Of a stretch of 64,000 nt of DNA, positions 44,601 through 56,600 are shown piece by piece (position 1 is the first letter of the stretch; each line of letters opens with the position of its first letter). The notes under the pieces are model-generated. The model saw only the letters and a list, made by a program, of their open reading frames with translations. It had not been told where the DNA came from and did no database searches. The translations under genes and the position numbers were made by a program. The stretch is from G965212005 sp965212005 (GTDB lineage: Bacteria > Pseudomonadota > Gammaproteobacteria > Porifericomitales > Porifericomitaceae), in NCBI GenBank assembly GCA_965212005.1, contig OZ243038.1, positions 1,364,001-1,428,000 on the forward strand, read 5' to 3'.

Positions 44601-47600
44601 TCACCGTTACCGGAGCCAGCGCTGCCGCCGTCTCGGCTCTCGCGTCAATGGTGATTAAGCCGGTCACCGGATCAATGCTGACCAAATCCGATCCACTCAC
44701 ACTGTAGGTAATTGGATCGCCCTCATTGTCTGTCGCCGTGACCTGCACCATCCGGGACGTGCCTGCCTGCACCATCTGTGTGTTAATGGGGGCAAGTATC
44801 GGCGATGGATTTGCCAGAACCCTCACCACCGAGCCTTCTTTCCTAACGCTGCTACCCGCGCCGTCACTAACCGTGATACTGACTGCATGCGTGGTGGGGG
44901 GTGTACTGATCGGCGGAGCGACTGTAACAAGGCCAGTAGCAGCGGAGAACGTAATGTAGTCCGGATCATCGCTGGCCGTAACAGCAATGGTCGGCATATC
45001 GCCTGCATCCGGGTCGCTCGCCGACACCAGTACACTCTGGCTCTGTCCCGCTATTACATCAAGCATGAAGGGGGCACTGGTAATCTGCGGAGGACTGTTC
45101 ACCGGAAGAGGAGGGGCCACGACTGTGAGATTAAAATCCCGCTCATCCGTTTCGCCGCTATCATCCATTACCCGCACACTGAAAGTTGCAGTCGGCACCG
45201 CGGCTATCAGTTCAAACGGATCAACGGTAATGAGTCCGCTATTACTGATAGTCACGTAATCAGGAACGCTCCCCGGCAAGCTATACGTCAGTGCATCAGC
45301 CTCGTCTGTCATATCTACCGCGATCACCTGGACAAGAACAGGAGCAGCTCCGGCAGTCACCATGATCTCGGTTATTGGAGCCGTACCCATCCTCAGGCCA
45401 GTGATCATCGGCGGCGTATTAGCCGTCACCGACACCCTGTTAGTGATCAGGGGATTGTCGCCGGTGTGCGCATCGGCGGCTACGGTCACGCCCAGCGTCG
45501 CATCGTTGTCAAAGTTGACCCCGCCGTAGGCCAGCATCAGCACGGCATTGGTCGCACCCGTGCGGCTGACTGCATCCACCGTTACGCTCGGCACGGCGGT
45601 GTCCAGCCTGAACTGCCCGGCGCTCAGCGAGCCTACATATGCCGTATTCATCAGCGTGACCGTCAGTGTCGCCCCGACCAGGTTATCCTCGGTCAGCGGG
45701 TCCGGGTTGGTGGCGGAGATGACCGCAGTCGGCGCGGCCCCCGACAGCGGCGTGCCGGTGCCGGGGGCCGAGTAAGTACTCATGCCTTCGGCATTGACGG
45801 CGCGCACCTGAACCTCATACAACGTGCTTGCCGTCAGGCCGGTGATCGTCAGGCTGGTTGCCGCTCCCGGACCCGGACTGGCCAGTGTGAATGCGTCCGC
45901 CCCCGTACGATATTGCACATCGTAGCTCGTGATCTCCGGGCCGTTGTTGGCCGGTGCCGTCCAATTGACGTTCAGAGACTCCGCCGCCGCCGTCACGGTC
46001 GGGGCCGCCGGTGCCAATGGCGGCTCATTCTCATCGCTCACCGTTACCGTTACCGTCGCCTGCGCCATGGCCGTGCCAATCGTCAGCGACACCACCAGCG
46101 TGTAGGACGCGGTGTCCTCGAAATTGATGGAATCGTTGGCCGCCACCGTTAACTGGCCGGTGGCCTCAGCAATGTTGAAATCGCCGCCGGTATTGCCCGA
46201 CACGATGGCCCAGGTTTGTGTGCCGGACGGGAACTCGGCGGCCGCCAGCGGGGTGCCGACGTCGGTATCCGCGGCCGTGTTCTCGGGCACGGTAAAGGTT
46301 GCGCCCGTCAGTGACGGCGCGGTGGCCGTGACCATAACCGTGTTGTCCGTGGTCAGGGCATCATCGCCGGTGTGTGCCGCCGCCACCACCGTGACGCCAA
46401 GGGTGGTGTCCGCGTCTATGCCGCTGGTGTAGGCCAGCGTCAGGGTGGCCACCGTGGGGCTGGTGCGCACGACGCCGCTCACCGTGACCCCGCTCGCTCC
46501 GGTACCGTGGTTGATGGTGAACTGCACCGCCTCCAGCGTGCCCACGTACTCGGTGTTGCTGAGGGTCACCGCCAACTCCGTCCCGCTCAGGGCCGCCTCG
46601 GCGATGGCGGTGGTCGGAGCGCTGATGGTCGCGGTCGGCGTGGTAGGCGCCATCGGCGTGCCCATACCCAAGGCCGAGTACGGGCCGTCACCTTCGGCAT
46701 TGGTGGCGCGCACCCGAACCTGATACTCCATGCTCGCCGTCAGGCCGGGGATGGTGATATCAGGGGTCGTTCCCGAATGTCCGGCATCGGTGTATACGCC
46801 CGCCGGGGCCGATGAGCTCAGGCGATATTCCACGTTGTAGCCCGTAATCGCCGGGCCGTTGTTGTCCGGCGCCGTCCAGGTGACGGCCAGCGACTCCACC
46901 CCCGGCGTCACGGTCGGGGCCGCCGGCGCTGATGGCGGCTCATCCTCGTCGGTCACCGTTACCGTTACCGTCGCCTGTGCCGTGGCCGCGCCAATCGTCA
47001 GCGACACCTCCAGCGTGTAGGACGGGGTGTCCTCGAAATTGATGGAATCGTTGGCCGCCACCGTTAACTGGCCGGTGGCCTCAGCAATGTTGAAATCGCC
47101 GCCGGTATTGCCCGACACGATGGCCCAGGTTTGTGTGCCGGACGGGAACTCGGCGGCCGCCAGCGGGGTGCCGACGTCGGTATCCGCGGCCGTGTTCTCG
47201 GGCACGGTAAAGGTTGCGCCCGCCAGTGACGGCGGGGTGGCCGTGACCATAACCGTGTTGTCCGTGGTCAGGGCATCATCGCCGATGTGTGCCGCCGCCA
47301 CCACCGTGACGCCTAGGGTGGTGTCCGCGTCTATGCCGCTGGTGTAGGCCAGCATCAGGGTGGCCACCGTGGGGCTGGTGCGCACGACGTTACCCACCGT
47401 GACCCCGCTCGCTCCGGTACCGTGGTTGATGGTGAACTGCGCCGCCGCCAGCGTACCCACGTACTCGGTGTCGCTGAGGGTCACCGCCAGCATCGTCCCG
47501 CTCAGGTCCGCCTCGGCGATGGCGGTGGTCGGAGCGCTGATGGTCGCGGTCGGCGTGGTAGGCGCCATCGGCGTGCCCATACCCAAGGCCGAGTACGGGC

Positions 47601-50600
47601 CGTCACCTTCGGCATTGGTGGCGCGCACCCGAACCTGATACTCCATGCTCGCCGTCAGGCCGGGGATGGTGATATCAGGGGTCGTTCCCGAATGTCCGGC
47701 ATCGGTGTATGCGCCCGCCGGGGCCGATGAGCTCAGGCGATATTCCACGTTGTAGCCCGTAATCGCCGGGCCGTTGTTGTCCGGCGCCGTCCAGGTGACG
47801 GCCAGCGACTCCACCCCCGGCGTCACGGTCGGGGCCGCCGGCGCTGATGGCGGCTCCTCCACGTCGTCCACCGTTACCGCTACCGTCGCCTGCGCCGTGG
47901 CCGTGCCAATCGTCAGCGACACCTCCAGCGTGTAGGACGGGGTGTCCTCGAAATTGATGGAATCGTTGGCCGCCACCGATAACTGGCCGGTGGCCGTATC
48001 AATGTTGAAATCGCCGTCGTCGTTGCCCGACACGATGGCCCAGGTTTGTGTGCCGGACGGGAACTCGGCGGCCGCCAGCGGGGTGCCGACGTCGGTATTC
48101 GCGACCGTATTCTCGGGCACGGGAAATGTTGCGCCCGTCAGTGACGGCGGGGTTGCCGTGACCATAACCGTGTTGTCCGTGGTCAGGGCATCATCGCCGG
48201 TGTGTGCCGCCGCCACCACCGTGACGCCTAGGGTGGTGTCCGCGTCTATGCCGCTGGTGTAGGCCAGCGTCAGGGTGGCCACCATGTTGCCGGTGCGCAC
48301 GACGCTGCTCACCGTGACCCCGCTCGCTCCGATACCGTGGTTGATGGTGAACTGCACCGCCTCCAGCGTACCCACGTACTCGGTGTTGCTGAGGGTTACC
48401 ACCAACTCCGCCCCGCTCAGGGCCGCCTCGGCGATGGCGGTGGTCGGAGCGCTGATGGTCGCGGTCAGCGTGGGAGGCGCCATTGGCGTGCCCGTACCCA
48501 AGGCCGAGTACGGGCCGTCACCTTCGGCATTGGTGGCGCGCACCTGAACCTCATACAGCGTGCTTGCCGTCAGGCCGGTGATCGTCAGGCTGGTTGCCGT
48601 TCCCGGACCCGGACTGGCCAGTGTGAATGCGCCCCCTCCCGTACGATATTCCACGTTGTAGCCCGTAATCGCCGGGCCGTTGTTGTCCGGCGCTGTCCAG
48701 GTGACGGTCAGCGACTCCACCTCCGCCGTTACGGTCGGGGCCGCCGGCGCTGATGGCGGCTCATTCTCATCGCTCACCGTTACCGTTACCGTCGCCTGCG
48801 CCATGGCCGTGCCAATCGTCAGCGACACCACCAGCATGTAGGACGCGGTATCCTCGAAATTGATGGAATCGTCAGCCGCCACCGTTAACTGGCCGGTGGC
48901 CTCAGCAATGTTGAAATCGCCGTCGTCGTTGCCCGACACGATGGCCCAGGTTTGTGTGCCGGACGGGAACTCGGCGGCCGCCAGCGGGGTGCCGACGTCG
49001 GTATTCGCGACCGTATTCTCGGGCACGGGAAATGTTGCGCCCGTCAGTGACGGCAGGGTTGCCGTGACCATAACCGTGTTGTCCGTGGTCAGGGCATCAT
49101 CGCCGGTGTGTGCTGCCGCCACCACCGTGACGCCTAGGGTGGTGTCCGCGTCTATGCCGCTGGTGTAGGCCAGCGTCAGGGTGGCCACCATGTTACCGGT
49201 GCGCACGACGCTGCTCACCGTGACCCCGCTCGCTCCGGTACCGTGGTTGATGGTGAACTGCACCGCCTCCAGCGTACCCACGTACTCGGTGTTGCTGAGG
49301 GTTACCACCAACTCCGCCCCGCTCAGGGCCGCCTCGGCGATGGCGGTGGTCGGAGCGCTGATGGTCGCGGTCAGCGTGGGAGGCGCCATTGGCGTGCCCG
49401 TACCCAAGGCCGAGTACGGGCCGTCACCTTCGGCATTGGTGGCGCGCACCTGAACCTCATACAGCGTGCTTGCCGTCAGGCCGGTGATCGTCAGGCTGGT
49501 TGCCGTTCCCGGACCCGGACTGGCCAGTGTGAATGCGCCCCCTCCCGTACGATATTCCACGTTGTAGCCCGTAATCGCCGGGCCGTTGTTGTCCGGCGCC
49601 GTCCAGGTGACGGCCAGCGACTCCACCCCCGGCGTCACGGTCGGGGCCGCCGGTGCCAATGGCGGCTCATCCTCATCGCTCACCGTTACCGTTACCGTCG
49701 CCTGCGCCGTGGCCGTGCCAATCGTCAGCGACACCTCCAGCGTGTAGGACGGGGTGTCCTCGAAATTGATGGAATCGTCAGCCGCCACCGTTAACTGGCC
49801 GGTGGCCTCAGCAATGTTGAAATCGCCGTCGTCGTTGCCCGACACGATGGCCCAGGTTTGTGTGCCGGACGGGAACTCGGCGGCCGCCAGCGGGGTGCCG
49901 ACCGTGGTAGCCGCGGTCGCATTCTCGGCCACGCTAAATGTTGCGCCCGCCAGTGACGGCGGAGTGGCGGTGACCGGGATGAGGGCGGTGTCAAGGTTAC
50001 CCGTGCCGCTGTGTGCCGCGGCCAGCACGGTGATGCCAAGAGTGGTATCCGCGTCTATGCCGGTGCCGCCGTAGGCCAGCGTCAGCGTCGCCAGCACGTT
50101 GCTGGTGCGTGCGGCCATGCTCACCGTTACGCCACTACCGCTCAGCGTCACGGTGAACAGGTTTGCAGCCAGCGTACCGACATACTCGGTGTCGGTAAGC
50201 ATTACCGTCACTGTCGCGCCAGCAAGAAGGGCGGCTTCGGTCAGCGAGGACGGGGTGTCAATGGTGGCGGTCGGCGCGGCGGTGATGGTGATGGTGAAGG
50301 GCAGGTTCACGCTGTCGCTGGGGAGGGTGGCGCCGCTGTCGCTGTCGGTGGCGGTGTAGGTGTAGTCCATTGAGGCTTGCACGACGGTCGGGGTGCCCTC
50401 CAGGACGCGCGTGGTGGGGTTAAAGGCCAGACCGGTGGGCAGGGTGCCGGCACTGATGGCGTGGGTGAGTGCGCCATCGCCGCTGGTGGCTTCCGGCAGG
50501 GTTACGCTGACGGCGGTGCCAACAGTGTAGATGAGATCGCCAATGGCGTTGCTGCCGAAAGTCGGCATGAGGTCGGTGGCAGCGGCCACGACTTCAATGG

Positions 50601-53600
50601 TGAACATCAGCTCCACGCTGTCGGGGCTGGTGGTATCGCTGTCGGTAACGGTGTAGGTGTACGTCGCCTCGGCGGTAACCGTCGTCGGGGTGCCGATGAT
50701 GGTGCGGCTGGCGGGGGCGCCAAAAGTCAGGCCGTCGGGCAGGGCCGGGGCGAGAGTGTAGTTCAATGTGCCATCGCCGCCCGTGGCCGCCGGCAGGGTC
50801 ACGTCAACGGCGGCGCTGACGGTGTAGGTTTGCGGGTTAATGGTGTCGCTGCCGAAGGTTGGCGCGAGATCCGGGGTGGGGACGATGATGAGGGTCTCGG
50901 GGGCGAGCAGATCACCGGCGCCAGTGTGCCCCGCGGCCAGCAGCGTTATGGTGATGTCTAATTGATCGGTGATGTCGCCGACACTGGCCCTGTCGTACGA
51001 CAGGGTCAAGGTGGCCGCGGTGTCGCTGCCAACGACGCGGTCCACACCCCCTATCATAACAAAGCCGCTTGTACCGCTCAGTTCGAAATGATCGGCGATG
51101 GGGGACGCTACGTATTCGGTGTTGGCGAGCGTTACGGTTACCTGCGCCCCGTTCACGTTGGCTTCATCCACACTCAGCGAGGACGGCGCGGTGATGCTCG
51201 CCTCCGGCCCGACCAGGGTGATGTCGAAACTCGCGCTGGCGCTGCTGCCAGCGTTATCGGTAACGGTCAGGGTGAGGGTGGCGGAGTCGGTGCCGCTGGC
51301 GGGGGCGGTCCAGGTGGTACTGGCGATGGTGGCGTTGGCGAAACTGCCGACGTCGGGGTTCGCGCTCCATGCGTAGGTCAGGGTGGCGCCGGTATCCGGG
51401 TCTTCGCCGGTGGCGGTCAGCGTTAGCATCGCGCCGAAAAGCACCTGTGGGCTGCCCGTGGGCGCGCTGATCTCGACGGTGGGCGCGTCATTGGCGCCGT
51501 TGATGGTGATGGTGACTACCTGGGTAACGCTGGGGTCGGCGACGGTGGCGATGGTGAAGGTTTCCATCTGCACGTCGCCCGCCGGCAGGGCGTTGGTGTC
51601 GTCGTCGGCGTTGTTCAGGGTGTAGGTCCAGTCGCCGGTATCGGCAACGATGGCAAAAGTGCCGTAGATGCTGGGCTCAGTCGGGGCGACGACGTCGGTG
51701 CCGCCGCCGCCGGGGTTGGTGACGGTCAGGGTGCCGGTGGCGGTGTTGGCGGCATTGTCGTCTTCAGTGACGGCGCCGGCGGTGTCGCCGCCGAAGGTAA
51801 TCGCCGCCAGCCGCGTCACCGTCACCGTGTAGGTCATCGTGCTGCCGTCCGCCGCCGTCACGACCACGGCAATGGGGTTGGGCCCCACGTTCAGCGTAAC
51901 CGGGCCGCTCGCCACGCTGCTGGCTACCGTCACGGTGTTAACGGTGATGATCGCGCCGGCATCGGCCGCCGTCGGCGTCACCGTCAGGCTGCTCACGCTG
52001 TTGGCCACCATCGCCGTGTAGCTCGTCATGGCACTGACAAAGGTCGGCACCAGCGTGGTGCTTTCCGACAGTACCAGTGCGCTCAACTGCGCGTTGCTGC
52101 TCTCCGCCACCGCCGTCACCGACACAGTGCCGGTGTTCAGGTCTCCGGCGCCGGTGTGCGCCGCGTCGGCTACGGTTACGGCCAGCGTCTCGTCGTCGTC
52201 AAAGTTGCTCCCGTCGTAGGCCAGCGTCAGCACAACGCCGGTCAAGCCCGAGCCTATGCCTATGAAGCTTAACCCGCTCACCGTTACGCCCGGCACGTCG
52301 GTGTTCAGCGTGAACAGGTTGACTACCAGCCCTGCTTCATATGCCGTGTTCGTCAGCGTGACCGTCAGTCTCGCCCCGTCCAGGTTCCCCTCGGTCAGCG
52401 GGGACGGATCGGTCGCGGTGATGGCCGCAGTGGGCGGGCCTCTCCGCGTCACCATCACCGTGTAGGTCATGGTGTTGCCGTCTTCCGCCGTCACTTCCAC
52501 GGCAATGGGGTTCTCTCCCACGTCCAGCGTAATCTCTCCGCTCGCCATGCCGCTGACTACCGCCACGTCGTCAACGGTGATGCTCGCGCCGGTGGCATCG
52601 GACGCCGTCGGCGTCACCGTCAGACTGCTCACGCTGTTCTCCACCGTCGCCGCGTAGGCTGTCGTGGCACTGTCAAAGGACGGATCGAGCACACCCACCG
52701 ACAGCTCCAGTGCGTTCAAATTCGCGTCGGTGCTCTCGTCCACCGCCGTCACCGTCACGGCATCGGTATTCAGGTTCCCGCTGCCGGTGTGCGCCGCGTC
52801 GGCTACGGTTACGACCAGCATCGCGGTGGTGTCAAAGTCGCTCCCGTCGTAGGTCAGCGTCAGCTCGGCGTTGGTCGCGTCCGTGCGGCTGACTGTATTC
52901 ACCGTTACGCCCGACACGGCGGTGACCAGCGTGAACTGGGCGGCGTTCAGCGAGGGTTCATATGCCGTGTTCGTCAGCGTGACCGTCAGTGTCGCCGTGT
53001 TCAGGTTCGACTCGCTCAGCGAGCTCGGCGTGCTCGCGGTGATGGCCGCGGTGGGCGCCCCCGGCGCCGTCATCCGCGTCACCGTCACCGTGTAGGTCAT
53101 CGTGCTGCCGTCCGCCGCCGTCACGACCACGGCGATGGAGTTGGGTCCCACGTCCAGCGGAATCGGGCTGCTCGCCATGCCGCTGTCTATCGCCGTGGTG
53201 TTATCGGTGATGCTCGCGCCGTCGGCATCGGCCGCCGTCGGCGTCACCGTCAGCTCCCTCACACTGTTGTCCACCGTCGCCGTGTAGGTCGTCGTGGCCC
53301 TGGCAAAGTCCGGCGTCAGCATGCCCGCCGACAGCTCCAGTGCGATCAACTGCGCGTTGCTGCTCTCCGCCACCGCCGTCACCGGCACGGTGCCGGTATC
53401 CAGGTCTCCGGCGCCGGTGTGCGCTGCGGCGGCTACGGTTACGGCCAGCGTGGCGGCGGTGTCAAAGTCGCTCCCGTCGTAGGCCAGCGTCAGCACGACG
53501 TTGGTCGCGTCCGTGCGGCTGATTGTATCCACCGTTACGCCCGGCACGGTGGTGACCAGCGTGAACTGGGCGGCGTTCAGCGAGCTGGCTTGCACATATT

Positions 53601-56600
53601 CCGTGTCCGTCAGCGTGACCGTCAGTGTCGCCGTGCCCAGGTTATTCTCGGTCAGCGGGTCTGGACTGGTCGTGCTGATACCTGCGACGGGCGTTCGGGA
53701 GGTGTCGTTGATGATGATTGACGCCGCATCCCCGGTCACCACCGTATAGCCTGGACCGTCCATCAGCGTGAAAGTGAGCGTCTCTGCTCCCTCGGTCGTT
53801 GCATCCTGCACCAAGGTCAACGTCAGCGGCACTCCGGACGAGCCCGTGCTCTCCGGGATCTCTACAGTGCCCGTCAGTGCCGTGCGCACCGCATCGTCTG
53901 TGCCGGCGTTCCCGTCAAAGTCTCCCGCCAACTCAAAATCCCCGACCTGCACGCCGCTGATCGTATAGGCGACTGCGGGCAGGCGCGGATGCCGGTTATG
54001 AGACAACAAGGCCAGCCGCAACGAAACTGCCGCTCCCTCGTCCGCCGCCGTTCCTGTGCTCTGGGACACACGCACCTGCGGCACATCGTCATCGATCAAC
54101 TGAATATTGGCCTCAAAGGGCAACCCGAGCACGTAAGCAGCATCAGGCGCCGGGTCCGACAGGCGTATCTCCACGATGTCACTGATCGTGTCCAGGTCAT
54201 CAATTAATGCGAAAATGAAAAGCGTTTGACGCTGCTCGCTGGTGCTGGCAGGGAAACTAAGCATCGTCGTGCCACCGCTGATACTCAGCTGACCCGAACT
54301 TATCCGCACTGCATAATTGGCAATGCTCGGATCCGGCGTGAACTGCACCGGAAGCTCAACGGCAACGTCGGTCGCCGCCAGCACCACTTCGACACTGGCT
54401 TCGTTCACAACGCTGGAGACCGGCTCTACCGTAATCCGATCCTCAACTATCAGACGTGCGCTGGAAAAAGAAGTATCGGTAATCGGGCGCTCGACCGGAT
54501 CATCGGCATCATCTGCCAGGGAGTAGGGCGGCGCACCGATCGGCGCAGGGTCTAATTGGAACGCGAACGTCTCCGCTACCTCGCTGCGCCCGTCCTGCTC
54601 CAAGCGCAGTTCCAGCACCTGCACTGCACCCACCGCGGTGCCGGCCGGCACCCGCAACTCGCCAGTCAACGCGGGCAAGCCATCAAAGTCGTCGAGCTCA
54701 ATGCTGCCAACCACACTGCTGATCCGGTAAGGGACGCGCAACGCGAGCGAGGGGGACGCGCTCAGTGTCATCGATACCGTGTAGGCTCCCCCCTCGCCCA
54801 TGGGCATCGTCGCTTCCGGACTCAGCGTCAAAGCGCTGATCATTACCTCGCCGCTGGCGGCAACGTCTATGATCTGGCGATCTGGCGACCCCAGCCGGTA
54901 GCCGTCTCCCAGCGACAACCGGAAGCTTAAGGTCTCGGCCCCCTCAACTTCCATGTCCGTCGCCAGCGCCAGCGTCAGCGTTACCTCGGCAGCATCTTGC
55001 GGGACGGTGATCGTGCCAATGCCGGCGGTGCCGTCATGCGCCAGCATCCCTACGCTGCCGCCCGCTATGGACAATTCGTAATCCGCCGCCGCCACGGTGC
55101 CGGTCACCGTGTAGGACACCGTTAACTCCGGGTGCGTGGCCGGGGACACGGTCAGCGTCAGCGTTTCTGTATCGCCTTGCATCAATGGCCCGCTGCCTGC
55201 GCGTCCCAGCGTCAGTTCGGGCAAGTCATCATCCTGCAGGATGAGCTCCAGGCTGGACGCACTGCCCACCTGGTAGCCGGTGCCACTCTGCAGGTTCACC
55301 GCCAGCGTTTCGTTGGTCGTGTTGCCATCGTCTGCCGACAGCGCCACGCTCAGCGTCTGACTCTGCTCGCTGGTGCCGGCCGGGAAACTGAGCATCGCCG
55401 TGCCGGTGCTGAAATCAACGACTGTACCGCTGGCATCCGTTACCGTGTAGGCGATCATGCTGGAGTCCGGATCGATCATCAGCCCGACTTGTATATCATC
55501 GACCCCTGACGCGGTGGGCCCTAAAGTCACGACAATCTCGGCACTGTCGGCTACCGTTTCTTCCGTGGCCACAGGATCTGCGGAACTGATTTCCACCTCC
55601 GAGAACGAGGCGTCAGTGATCTGGCGATCAATAATGAAGGTAATATCGGCGGCCAACGTGTAGGCTTGCGCCGGGCCCGGACCTGCCAATCGAAAGAGGA
55701 AATTTTCGTCGCCTTCCGTCAGGCCGTCTTGCGCCAGTGCCAACTCCAGCACCTGCACCGCCGTGCCGGCAGGCGTGCCGGCGGGGACGCGCAAGGTTCC
55801 GGACAGTTCGTCAAGATCGGCAAAATCGTCCGGCTGAACGAGGCCGCTGGCACCGGGGGTAATGGTGTAGCCAAGCTCCAGGTCTGTGCCCGGTGACTGG
55901 CTCAGGGTCACGCTTACCGTATAGTTTTCTCCTTCTGCCGCGAGCGCCGGACTCAAGGCCAGTGCGCTGACTTCCAACGCATCACTGGCAGCGATCGTGT
56001 AGCGCGCCGAGGCGACCTCGGCAAACAGGTACTGCTCCGGGTCCGGCTGCAGCGTCAACACCAGTTCCTCCGCCGACTCCGTCTGCGTGTCTGCACTGAC
56101 CACCAGGGTGATCTGTACCGACCCAACGTTTTGCGCGAGCTCGATCCTGCCGCCGAGGGCGCTATCGGAGTCAAACGCCACCCCGGTGCCGCTCAAAGTG
56201 AAGTCGGCGCGCTGCACGCCGCTGACCGTGTAAGCTACCGTCAGCCGTGGATGCTCGGCCGGAGTTACCTGCAGTTCCAATTGCCGGGTCCGGCCCGCCT
56301 CGTCAGTCTCTTCGTCGATTTCCGATTCCCCTGTTGCGACCAGGTTCAGCATGGGTAGATCGGTGTCCTGCAGGAGCACGTCTACCGCATCGGAGACCGG
56401 GAGATAACTCCCATCGCTCGGCTCCGTCAGACTCAGGCTCAGTGTTTCGCTGTCCATGTCAGCGTCTTCATTGGCCTGGAGGCGGAATTCCCGGCGCTGC
56501 ACGCCTTCCTCAAAGTTCAACTCATACACGTTGCCGCCGACGGGGGACAAGGGCGTTGTGGAAACGTCTGAAAATACCGTGTAGTCGTCTTCCGCCGGTG

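Noticed and set aside
44887..46152. Long plus-strand open frame (421 codons), and similar ones across 39-57 kb, antisense to the adhesin
   Set aside because: They mirror the strongly biased codons and repeats of the minus-strand gene, are Arg/His-rich and low in complexity, and repeat with its periodicity. They are shadows, not genes.
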